In this document: positions 19,029 to 25,689 of the stretch, piece after piece
How the letters are laid out: the number at the start of each line of letters is the position of its first letter
Position numbering within the stretch: the first letter of the stretch is position 1
DNA from: Candidatus Rokuibacteriota bacterium
GTDB taxonomy: Bacteria; Methylomirabilota; Methylomirabilia; Rokubacteriales; CSP1-6
Length of the DNA: 64,000 nucleotides
NCBI GenBank assembly: GCA_003220435.1
Contig: QHSL01000072.1
Coordinates: 27,591 to 91,590, forward strand
Reading direction: 5' to 3'
Position numbers and translations under genes: made by a program
The notes under the pieces: generated by a model
Seen by the model: the letters and a program-made list of their open reading frames with translations, nothing else
Told to the model about the DNA's origin: nothing
The model's database searches: none

Positions 19029-20020
19029 TACTGAATGATCTCGTCCGCCCGCAGCAGGAGCGATCGGGGGATCGAGAGACCCAGCGCCTTCGCCGTCTTG
19101 AGGTTGATAACCAGTTCGAACTTGGTCGGCTGCTCCACGGGGAGGTCGCTTGGCTTCGCGCCTTTGAGGATCTTGTCCACGTAGCCGGCGGCCCGCCGGA
19201 AGCCCTCGGCGACATCTGGCGAGTAGGACATAAGGCCGCCGGCCTCCGCGAACTCCCTGGCTCCGAAAACGGTCGGTAACTTCTGCTTCTTCGCAAAGTC
19301 CCCGACGAGTCCTCGGTAGCCCGTCGTCAACGCATCGAAGAGCATTGTGAGGCCATCCGGTCGTTCCTTCTCAAGCACCGCGAACACGCGTATCAGGTCG
19401 TCGGCGTTCCGCACCTCCATGAGCTTGAGGGCGACTCCCAACCGGCGGGCCGCTGCTCGCGTCGCCTGTAGTTCAAGCTTGTCGCTGGTGACCGGGTTCA
19501 GGAGAACGGCCAGGCGGGCGACTCGAGGAACGGCCTCCTTCAGCAGCTCGAGTCGCTTCGAGCCCAGCTCAGCGATCATGAGGGAACTACCCGTGACGTT
19601 GCCGCCGGGGCGCGCCATGCTGGCGACGAGTCCCTCGGCGACTGGATCGGCGCTTCCAGTCATGACGATGGGAATCGTGCTGGTCGCCTGCTTCGCGGCT
19701 CTGAGCGGCGCGCCGCCCCCTGCCGCCACGATGATGTCGACCTTCATTCGGACCAGCTCCTCGGCGAGGTCGTCTAGCAGGTCAACATTCCAGTTCGCGG
19801 AGCGGTACCCGATGGCGATCGATTTGCCGTCGATCCAGCCCAGCTCGCGAAGACCGGCGAGGAAGGCTGCGCGTTCCGGCGAGGGCTTGTCGCTGAGCGG
19901 GGCGAGAACAAGGTACCCGAGGCGCGGGATCTTCCCTGCCTGCTGTGCTTCGGCCGCGATCGGCGCAAGCGCGAAGCTGAGCGTGAGTGTGAGAATGACC
20001 GCCAGCCCGATTAGCCGCAT
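19028..20020 (-). CDS. ABC transporter substrate-binding protein, TrpX/ABC_sub_bind family
   Basis: 330 residues, complete. Signal peptide ends at IAAEAQQAG. The two-lobed periplasmic binding fold (ABC_sub_bind family) is seen from IPRLGYLVLAPL, LRELGWIDGKSIAIGYR, PIVMTGSADPVAEGLVASMARPGGNVTG and the C-terminal FELVINLKTAKALGLSIPRSLLLRADEII. Characterised relatives bind amino acids such as tryptophan or tyrosine. No permease or ATPase is adjacent and the next gene is a truncated paralogue. The family is often massively duplicated in Rokubacteria-like genomes. Confidence 0.9.
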   Translation of the reverse strand: MRLIGLAVILTLTLSFALAPIAAEAQQAGKIPRLGYLVLAPLSDKPSPERAAFLAGLRELGWIDGKSIAIGYRSANWNVDLLDDLAEELVRMKVDIIVAAGGGAPLRAAKQATSTIPIVMTGSADPVAEGLVASMARPGGNVTGSSLMIAELGSKRLELLKEAVPRVARLAVLLNPVTSDKLELQATRAAARRLGVALKLMEVRNADDLIRVFAVLEKERPDGLTMLFDALTTGYRGLVGDFAKKQKLPTVFGAREFAEAGGLMSYSPDVAEGFRRAAGYVDKILKGAKPSDLPVEQPTKFELVINLKTAKALGLSIPRSLLLRADEIIQ

Positions 20021-20036
20021 GCTGCCGGGAGTCTAG

Positions 20037-20250
20037 CCGAACGCCAAGAGGCGCACCAGCGCCCGCCTGGACGAGCACCGAGGGGCTGGGCTATTCGATC
20101 ACCTGATCGTGGATCCCCTCGCGAACCTCGGCAATGTGCGCCAAGTGTTCGAGGCTGGGTCAGCCGAGGAGCGCAAGGCGGTCGTCCAGACGTACCGCCG
20201 GGCCATCCGCCGGTGGTACCGGTTGCCGCGTGATGTGTCTGTTGAGTTGG
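20037..20250 (+). pseudogene. Remnant of a recombinase-like C-terminus, copy B, abutting tRNA-Met
   Basis: An open frame after a TAG at 20034 reads VDPLANLGNVRQVFEAG, EERKAVVQTYRRAIRRWYRL, PRDVSVEL and then runs into the tRNA gene. It matches copy A at 17341-17550. In DNA, 20168-20249 aligns with 17454-17530 as a direct repeat about 2.7 kb apart, ending in 18 identical bases. The AEERKAVV pattern recalls the end of serine recombinases. It looks like the scar of an element integrated beside the tRNA; identity as a recombinase is inferred. Confidence 0.3.
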
Positions 20251-20322
20251 TGGCGGTGGGAGGAATTGAACCTCCGACACGGGGCTTATGAGACCCCTGC
20301 TCTGCCGCTGAGCTACACCGCC
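20248..20322 (-). tRNA. tRNA-Met (CAU), with encoded CCA
   Basis: Read leftward, all arms fold. The acceptor GGCGGTG pairs with CACCGCC; the D-arm is GCTC/GAGC. The anticodon stem GGGGT/GCCCC holds the loop CTCATAA with anticodon CAT, and the T-arm GGAGG/CCTCC holds TTCAATT. Discriminator A and a genomic CCA follow. It lacks initiator features (C1-A72 mismatch, three G-C pairs in the anticodon stem end), so elongator Met is most likely. Ile2 with lysidine at C34 is the alternative, relevant because tilS is present. Confidence 0.93.
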
Positions 20323-20431
20323 GATCCGGAGAGAGGACGTAGCCGCAGCGCGCAATTCTACCGCGGCCCCCCCCTCTCATGCGAGGAAACATCGCCCGCC
20401 GGAGGCGCCGACGATCACGTAGCATTCGACC

Positions 20432-21130
20432 ATGATTCGGGCCCTCACCTTCGACACGTACGGCACCGTGGTGGACTGGCGGACGAGTGTTCTCGACGAG
20501 CTCCGGGCGCTGGCGGACCGAAAGTCGCTCACGCTCGACTGCGTCGCGTTTCTCGACGAGTGGAAGGCCGCGTATCGTCCGGGCATGGACAGAGTGAACC
20601 GCGGCGAGAGCCGGTGGACGACCGTCGACGCGATGTATCGCACGCGGCTCGAGGAGCTTCTCGCGAAGTACGGCGTCACGCTGGCGACGGATGAGATCGA
20701 CGCGCTCACCCGCGTCTGGTGGCGGTTGCGTCCCTGGCCCGACGCCCTCGCCGGTTTGCGCCGGCTCAAGCAGCGCTACATCCTGTCACCCCTCTCCAAC
20801 GCGAGCTTCATCGGCATGGTCGAGCTCGCCCGGTCGGCGGGTCTGCCGTGGGACTGCGTCATCACGGCGGAAAATGCGCGCTGCTACAATCCCCGGCCGG
20901 AGGTCTATCAAACGGCGATCGCGCTCCTCGGCCTGGCGCCGGCCGAGATCATGATGGTCGCCGCGCACAACTACGACCTTGCCGCCGCGCGCGCCGAGGG
21001 CATGATGACGGCCTTCGTCCCGCGCGCGCTCGAGTACGGCCTCGGACAGACGACCGACCTCGCGCCGACACAAGCGTGGGACGTCGTCGCCGCAGACTTC
21101 GGGGAGCTTGCCGTCCGCCTCGGGTGCTAG
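20432..21130 (+). CDS. HAD-superfamily hydrolase, haloacid dehalogenase type II-like
   Basis: 232 residues, normal for L-2-haloacid dehalogenases. Motif I is FDTYGT with nucleophile Asp8 and motif II is LSNAS (121-125). Motif IV is MVAAHNYDLAAARAEGM. The motif III Lys, normally in a YKP context, is Asn153 here (CYNPRPEVY), a non-conservative change at a residue important in the family. The protein may have altered or lost dehalogenase activity. No strong ribosome site is seen before ATG at 20432. Confidence 0.85.
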   Translation: MIRALTFDTYGTVVDWRTSVLDELRALADRKSLTLDCVAFLDEWKAAYRPGMDRVNRGESRWTTVDAMYRTRLEELLAKYGVTLATDEIDALTRVWWRLRPWPDALAGLRRLKQRYILSPLSNASFIGMVELARSAGLPWDCVITAENARCYNPRPEVYQTAIALLGLAPAEIMMVAAHNYDLAAARAEGMMTAFVPRALEYGLGQTTDLAPTQAWDVVAADFGELAVRLGC

Positions 21131-21135
21131 TCGCG

Positions 21136-21161
21136 TTGACACGGAGGATGTTTGTTATAAT
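21136..21161 (+). promoter_or_regulatory. Promoter-like TTGACA/TATAAT pair before the Asp-rich gene
   Basis: Consensus TTGACA (21136-21141) and TATAAT (21156-21161) occur upstream of the ATG at 21196. The spacer is only 14 bp instead of about 17, so either the -10 is used with a weaker -35 or the promoter is weak. Confidence 0.45.
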
Positions 21162-21195
21162 CCGCCCGGATATCTCACCCGAAGGAGCTTTCAAA

Positions 21196-21441
21196 ATGCA
21201 GTTTCGGACGCACCCGTGGCACGACGACGCCGAATTGCGCCGCAATGACGTCGACGACGACGAAGACGCGGACGACGACGAAGACCTGGACGACGATGAC
21301 GAGTTCGACGACGACGATGACGACTTCGACGACGACGACCTCGACGACGAGCCCGACGACGATCTCGACAATCTCGACGACGACGACCTCGACGACGACG
21401 ATGAAGATGGCGAAGCCGAGGAGGACGACCAGAACGGGTAG
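21196..21441 (+). CDS. Extremely Asp-rich small protein
   Basis: 81 residues from ATG at 21196, with a GAAGGAG ribosome site at 21180-21186. After an ordinary start (MQFRTHPWHDDAELRRN) it becomes almost pure acid: about 42 Asp and 9 Glu in the whole chain, broken by single Leu or Phe residues every few positions. It is probably disordered, perhaps binding cations or a basic partner. The own promoter-like sequence and good ribosome site argue for a real gene rather than chance low complexity. It precedes the membrane gene by 27 nt. Confidence 0.62.
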   Translation: MQFRTHPWHDDAELRRNDVDDDEDADDDEDLDDDDEFDDDDDDFDDDDLDDEPDDDLDNLDDDDLDDDDEDGEAEEDDQNG

Positions 21442-21468
21442 CGCACCACTCGACTAGGAGGCGGCGCA

Positions 21469-22194
21469 ATGACTGACGGTTGGTTGTTCCTGCTACGCTG
21501 GTTCCACTTTCTCGCCGGCATCACATGGATCGGCATGCTGTACTACTTCAACTTCGTGCAGGTCCCGTTCTTCGCGGGCGCCGATGCCCCGGTACGGACC
21601 GGCATGATCACCGGTGGGCTCGTCAGTCGCGCGCTCTGGTGGTTCCGGTGGGGTGCCATGCTCACCTTCATCACGGGCTGGCTCTACCTGCTGCACCGGA
21701 TCGGTCAGCTCGGCGGCGTCCAGTCGTTCTTCAACACGCCCTACGGCTGGGCGATCTTCATCGGCGGCATCATCGGCACCCTGATGTGGTTCAACGTGTG
21801 GTTCGTCATCTGGCCGGCCCAGCAGGTCGTGATGGCCTCGGCGACCCGCGTGAAGGAGGGCGGCCAGGCGATTCCCGACGCGGCCGCGCGCGGCGCGCGG
21901 GGCGGCGTCACCTCTCGCACCAACACCTTGCTCTCGATCCCGATGCTCTTCTTCATGGGCGCCGCCAGCCACTGGGCGTTCTTCGCGCCGACCGCGCGGG
22001 GGGCGAAGATCACGATGCTCGTCGTCTTCGTGATCATCCTCGCCATCGTCGAGGGCAACGCGGTGCTCGGCCCGGCGACTCCCGACAAGGCGAGCGCGGG
22101 CAAGAAGCTGCTCAGCACCGTGAATGGGACGCTCTGGGCCGGGTTCGTGCTCACCGCGATCTTCGCGATCGCGCTCAAGCTCATTTTCTCCTGA
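21469..22194 (+). CDS. PuuD-like membrane protein (urate hydroxylase N-terminal domain family)
   Basis: 241 residues with about six to seven hydrophobic helices. It starts with AGGAGG before ATG. The family hallmark is RWFHFLAGITWIGMLYYFNFVQ at about 10-31, followed by WWFRWGAMLTFITG and WFNVWFVIWPAQQ. Characterised PuuD proteins couple such a membrane domain to a C-terminal cytochrome c and hydroxylate urate. Here the chain ends after the membrane part. A separate small cytochrome c gene lies convergently next to it and might supply the missing domain, which is inference. Confidence 0.75.
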   Translation: MTDGWLFLLRWFHFLAGITWIGMLYYFNFVQVPFFAGADAPVRTGMITGGLVSRALWWFRWGAMLTFITGWLYLLHRIGQLGGVQSFFNTPYGWAIFIGGIIGTLMWFNVWFVIWPAQQVVMASATRVKEGGQAIPDAAARGARGGVTSRTNTLLSIPMLFFMGAASHWAFFAPTARGAKITMLVVFVIILAIVEGNAVLGPATPDKASAGKKLLSTVNGTLWAGFVLTAIFAIALKLIFS

Positions 22195-22255
22195 TCTGAT
22201 CGGACGGACGATGCGGTCGACGGCCCGGCCGGACGAAGCGCCGGGCCGTCGTGCG

Positions 22256-22570
22256 TCAGCGCAGGTAGTCGGCCAGCGCGGCGATGTCCGGTGCGACCGC
22301 CGGCAGCGGGGCCATCACCTTCGTCGGCCGCTTCGGCGTGTAGCCGGGCGGGTAGTCTCCGCGCAAGATCTTCGCCTCTAGCAATTCGCGCGACGACCCC
22401 TTGACCGGCGGGCCCACCGAACCTGCCTGACGAGGATCCATGTTGTGACACGCCGTGCACTGGGCGAGATAGACTTGCCTGCCGCGCTCGGCGCTCGGCG
22501 AGAGCCCGCTCTCCGAGCAGCCGCCCACCGTCAGGACGAGTGCAGCCAGCAGCGGCAGCGCGGGCTTCAC
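22256..22570 (-). CDS. Small c-type cytochrome lipoprotein
   Basis: 104 residues from GTG at 22570, overlapping the DUF3501 stop by 4 nt. The lipobox LTVGGC (Cys18) anchors it to a membrane. One heme site CTACH (38-42) and a likely distal Met ligand (KVMAPLP) fit class I cytochromes. It is the last gene of the rubrerythrin operon and could accept electrons from it; it also lies beside the PuuD-like gene on the other strand. Confidence 0.82.
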   Translation of the reverse strand: MKPALPLLAALVLTVGGCSESGLSPSAERGRQVYLAQCTACHNMDPRQAGSVGPPVKGSSRELLEAKILRGDYPPGYTPKRPTKVMAPLPAVAPDIAALADYLR

Positions 22571-23148
22571 GCGAGGTCCTCCAGCAGGCTCTTCTTCGTG
22601 TCGTCCGACAGCACCGTGCGCGCGTGCTCGTTCGGGTGCTCGACCACCACCGCGACCTCGGCCGAGAGGAAGATGCGCCACGCCCGCGGCGGCAACGCGA
22701 AGCGGACACAGTGGACGGCGCTGAGCTTGCCGCGCTCTTCGTCGGAGTGGCCCGACTCGAAGTGGCCCGCGATCACGTGGGGGCCGACGGTCAGCTTCAC
22801 GTACTCGCGCGTGTCGATCCCCAGCAGCGTGTCGAGCACGGGCTTGATCTCCGCGGGCTCGGCGATCTCGATCATCATCGTCGCCGACAGCTCGCCGGAC
22901 CGTGGCAGGAGGCCGTTGTAGACCTCGACCTCCTCGGCGATCTTCGAGTCGTCCACGATGCGCTCGGCGCGGACCATCTCCTGGATCTGGAACCACACCG
23001 TCGCCCGGTTCTCGAAGACGAAGGAGAGGTAGCGCCCGACCGCCACGCGGCGGGACTTCTTCAGTTCGATGAGCTCGCGGCGACGCGCGTCGCGCACCCG
23101 TTCGTACTCGACGAGATTCAGGATCTCCGAGGTTGCCAGGTGGTTCAC
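22567..23148 (-). CDS. DUF3501 family protein
   Basis: 193 residues. Typical family features are the N-terminal LVEYERVRDARRRELIELKK and VGRYLSFVFENRATVWFQIQEMVRAER, and a middle with GHFESGHSDEERGKLSAVHCVRF. Biochemical function is unknown. The gene follows the Fe-S protein by only 4 nt. The rubrerythrin, Fe-S and DUF3501 trio recurs across bacteria in my recollection, implying a shared peroxide or redox role. Confidence 0.85.
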   Translation of the reverse strand: MNHLATSEILNLVEYERVRDARRRELIELKKSRRVAVGRYLSFVFENRATVWFQIQEMVRAERIVDDSKIAEEVEVYNGLLPRSGELSATMMIEIAEPAEIKPVLDTLLGIDTREYVKLTVGPHVIAGHFESGHSDEERGKLSAVHCVRFALPPRAWRIFLSAEVAVVVEHPNEHARTVLSDDTKKSLLEDLA

Positions 23149-23152
23149 CGCG

Positions 23153-24460
23153 TCACTCCTCGAGGCCGTAGGCGGCGGCGAGGACCTCGATCGGATGCTT
23201 CGCCTTCCGACCCGTCCCCTGCTCGATCTGGAGCGCGGCCAACGGGCAGTCGGTCGTCACCGTCGGCGCGTCGGCTGCGACGACGGCGTCGAAGAGGGGC
23301 TCCGCCACCTTGAGCGAGAGCTCGTAGTATTCCTTCTTGAAGCCCCACGTGCCGTCCACGGCGGAGCACTTCTCCACCACGTCGACGGCGGCGCCGGGCA
23401 CGGTCCGCAGCACGTCCGCCGACTTGTGGCCGAGGTTCTGGGCCCGCAAGTGACAGGGCACGTGGTACGTCACGTGGCCAACGGGCCGCGTGAAGCTCGT
23501 GTCGAGCGCCCCGGCCGCCTGCAGCTGGCCGAGATACTCAAAGATGTCCCGGGTGTTCGCCGCGACGAGCTTGGCGTCGTCGGAGCCGTCGAGCCAGGGA
23601 TATTCCCGCTTCAGCATGTAGCTGCAGGTCGGGCCGGGCACGACGATCTCGCATCCCTCACGGACGGCGGCGGCGAGGCTCGTCACGTTCTGCCTGATGA
23701 GGGCCTTCGCCTCGTCGACGGCGCCGCCGTCGAGGTACGGCATGCCGCAGCAGCGCTGCGCCGGCAGGCTTACGTCCACTCGGTTCCGCTCCAGCACCCG
23801 CACCGCGGCACGCCCCGTCGACGGCGCGTAGTACTCGACGCTGCACGTCACGAACAGCGCGACTTTCCGAGCGGCGGGCTCCCGGGCCGTCGCCGCGCCC
23901 GCCGCGCTTGCGCGACGTGGAGTCATCCCCCGCGCATGTCGCCTGAACCAAGCCGAGAACGTCTGCCGGTGGAACTTGGGCATGTTCCGCCGCTTGTGGA
24001 TGCCCACCACCGCCTGCATGAAGGCGCGGTGCACGGAGCGCTCGTTCATCCAGTTCGACAGCGGCGCGCCGAGGCTCCCGAGTCGGCCGACGAGGTCGGC
24101 GTTGCCAAGGAGCCTATCTTGAAGACTCACGCCGTTCCGGCGGGCCCCGGCCGCGCGGGCTCGCAACATGAGCCGCGGGAAGTCGACTTCCCAGCGGTGC
24201 GGCGGCGTGTACGGACAGTGGTTGAAGCAGAGCTTGCACTGGTAGCAGAGATCGACGACTTCCTTGACGTCCGACGCGGGAAGCTTGTCCACATCGCCGT
24301 CCACCGCGTCCCCGTCGATCCGGTCGAGCAGCACCTTGAACGACGGGCAGAGCGGCAGGCACCGCCGGCAGCCGCCGCAGATGTCATAGACGCGCCGCAG
24401 CTCGCGGTCGACCGCCCCGAGATCCCAGAACTCCGCCTTCCGAAGATCTAGACTCGCCAT
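23153..24460 (-). CDS. GlpC/HdrD-like Fe-S oxidoreductase
   Basis: 435 residues. The N-terminus carries two [4Fe-4S] ferredoxin-type motifs: Cys28, 31, 34, 38 and Cys72, 75, 78, 82. The C-terminal half has a CCG-type domain (PAQRCCGMPYLDGG) and a second, degenerate one (PCHLRAQ then EKCSAVDGTWGFKKEY). This resembles GlpC and heterodisulfide-reductase D, which pass electrons between a soluble partner and quinone or disulfide. Placed between rubrerythrin and DUF3501, it is a plausible electron source for peroxide reduction. Confidence 0.88.
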   Translation of the reverse strand: MASLDLRKAEFWDLGAVDRELRRVYDICGGCRRCLPLCPSFKVLLDRIDGDAVDGDVDKLPASDVKEVVDLCYQCKLCFNHCPYTPPHRWEVDFPRLMLRARAAGARRNGVSLQDRLLGNADLVGRLGSLGAPLSNWMNERSVHRAFMQAVVGIHKRRNMPKFHRQTFSAWFRRHARGMTPRRASAAGAATAREPAARKVALFVTCSVEYYAPSTGRAAVRVLERNRVDVSLPAQRCCGMPYLDGGAVDEAKALIRQNVTSLAAAVREGCEIVVPGPTCSYMLKREYPWLDGSDDAKLVAANTRDIFEYLGQLQAAGALDTSFTRPVGHVTYHVPCHLRAQNLGHKSADVLRTVPGAAVDVVEKCSAVDGTWGFKKEYYELSLKVAEPLFDAVVAADAPTVTTDCPLAALQIEQGTGRKAKHPIEVLAAAYGLEE

Positions 24461-24489
24461 GATTGAGACTGGCGCGGCTAGCTACCGCA

Positions 24490-24655
24490 CGGGCTCGCGG
24501 CGAAGGGCCGACGGGGGAGGGGCCGACCGGACCCGTTCCCTCCGAGTGGCGGCGGACGCCGCGCACCCGGATGGAGCCCAGTCGCCGCCGGGCAGCGCAC
24601 GTGTGCCGCGTGGTCCGGTCGGCCCCTCCCCCGTCGGTCCTTCGTCGCGAGCCCG
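24490..24655 (-). repeat. Large hairpin repeat, family 1, copy 1
   Basis: Inverted arms of 44 bp (24490-24533 and 24612-24655) match with about two mismatches around a 78-nt loop. It fills the gap between rubrerythrin and the Fe-S gene. Read leftward, the loop starts CGCGGCAC, has a central TGGGCTCCATCCGGG and ends GGGAACG; the same loop recurs at 35527-35608, but the arms there are different. Conserved loop with unlike but self-complementary arms suggests a structural role or a MITE-like element. If transcribed with the operon it could separate expression of its two genes. Confidence 0.75.
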
Positions 24656-24662
24656 TCGTCAG

Positions 24663-25112
24663 CTAGATCGCTTCAGCTGGATCTTTCCCGGCAATCTGCT
24701 GCAGTCCCTTGTTGAACCGCCCGGCGTGCGACTTCTCGGCCTTGGCCAGCGTCTCGAACCATTCCGCCAACTCGTCGAAGCTCTCGCCGCGCGCGGTCTT
24801 GGCCATGCCCGGGTACATCTGGGTGTACTCGTACGTCTCGCCGGCGACGGCCGCCTTGAGATTCGTCTCGGTCTTTCCGATCGGCTCACCGGTCGCCGGG
24901 TCGCCGACTTCCTTCAGGAAGTCGAGGTGCCCGAAGGCGTGTCCGGTCTCGGCGTCGGCGGTGTCCTTGAAGAGGCCCGCGATGTCCGGGAACCCTTCGA
25001 TGTCCGCGACGCGCGCGAAGTACAGGTACCGCCGGTTCGCCTGCGACTCGCCGGCGAACGCTTCCTTGAGATTCTCGAAGCTCTTGGTGCCCTTGAGGCT
25101 CTTCCCTGCCAC
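24663..25112 (-). CDS. Rubrerythrin (short form)
   Basis: 149 residues from GTG at 25112 (AAGGAGGAG upstream). The ferritin-like diiron ligands are Glu22 (AGES), Glu55/His58 (DAETGH), Glu92 and Glu95 (AGETYEY) and Glu126/His129 (AEKSH). There is no C-terminal rubredoxin domain, so electrons must come from a separate donor. It reduces hydrogen peroxide to water. It lies 10 nt after the Fur/PerR gene and upstream of the Fe-S protein, with the large hairpin repeat in between. Confidence 0.92.
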   Translation of the reverse strand: MAGKSLKGTKSFENLKEAFAGESQANRRYLYFARVADIEGFPDIAGLFKDTADAETGHAFGHLDFLKEVGDPATGEPIGKTETNLKAAVAGETYEYTQMYPGMAKTARGESFDELAEWFETLAKAEKSHAGRFNKGLQQIAGKDPAEAI

Positions 25113-25122
25113 GACTCCTCCT

Positions 25123-25557
25123 TTATCCTGTCACGGATGATCGACCGCGGCGCCGGCACGCGCCGCAGCGGCCGTAGTACTCGGTCCGGTGGTCCAGGAC
25201 CTCGAAGCCCGTGCGCGCCGCGATTCGGCGCCGGCCGCCTCGCTCGGCGCGCGCCGGCACGTCGTAGATCCGGCCGCACACGAGGCACGTGAAGTGATCG
25301 TGCGGGCCGGTGTTACCGTCGAAGCGCAGCCCGCCCGCATGGGCGCGCTCGGCCAGGCACCCCTCGGCGGCGAGCATCCTCAGATTTCGATAGACGGTCG
25401 CGAGGCTCACGCGCGGAAGCCGGCGACGCACGCGCCGGTAGACCACTGCGGCAGTCGGGTGCGTGTCGGCCGCGCGGACCACGTCGAGGATGAGTCGCCG
25501 GGGACGCGTGAGCCGCCGTCCGCGCGCGCGTAGCGCGTCGAGATTGTCGGGAATCAT
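25123..25557 (-). CDS. Fur-family regulator, PerR-like
   Basis: 144 residues from ATG at 25557; a second ATG five codons upstream (25572) lies inside the operator, so the inner one is preferred. The winged helix contains [15 protein letters not shown]. The dimerisation domain has the metal-site HDHF and two structural Zn CxxC pairs (CLVC, CGAC). The first position in the rubrerythrin operon and a Fur/PerR-type box at its own start point to autoregulation and peroxide sensing. Fur versus PerR versus Zur cannot be settled from sequence alone. Confidence 0.85.
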   Translation of the reverse strand: MIPDNLDALRARGRRLTRPRRLILDVVRAADTHPTAAVVYRRVRRRLPRVSLATVYRNLRMLAAEGCLAERAHAGGLRFDGNTGPHDHFTCLVCGRIYDVPARAERGGRRRIAARTGFEVLDHRTEYYGRCGACRRRGRSSVTG

Positions 25558-25561
25558 CTTG

Positions 25562-25578
25562 TTAGTAATCATTATCAA
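25562..25578. promoter_or_regulatory. Fur/PerR-type operator
   Basis: TTAGTAATCATTATCAA is a 17-bp near-palindrome (8-1-8, six of eight positions matched) with the TAATCATTA core typical of PerR and Fur boxes. It lies just before the regulator's start and downstream of the proposed promoter, in the divergent gap with uvrA. It is a conspicuous AT island in a GC-rich genome. Confidence 0.65.
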
Positions 25579-25593
25579 TTTGCTACTAGCGGC

Positions 25594-25622
25594 AGCGTAC
25601 AGGCGGCTCGGCGCGCTGTCAA
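25594..25622 (-). promoter_or_regulatory. Promoter of the Fur-rubrerythrin operon
   Basis: Read leftward, TTGACA (25617-25622) and TACGCT (25594-25599) are 17 bp apart. Transcription would start around 25587, so the operator at 25562-25578 falls just inside the transcript, where a bound repressor would block it. Confidence 0.5.
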
Positions 25623-25689
25623 GCGTCCGAAGCGTGTGGCGCGCTGCGCCGTCTTCCAGTAGACTACCCGCCTCAGGAGGACTGTTCGA

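Noticed and set aside
21240..21420. A simple GAC-type microsatellite rather than a gene
   Set aside because: The frame is kept, codons vary with interspersed Leu and Phe, and a promoter-like site and ribosome site precede it.
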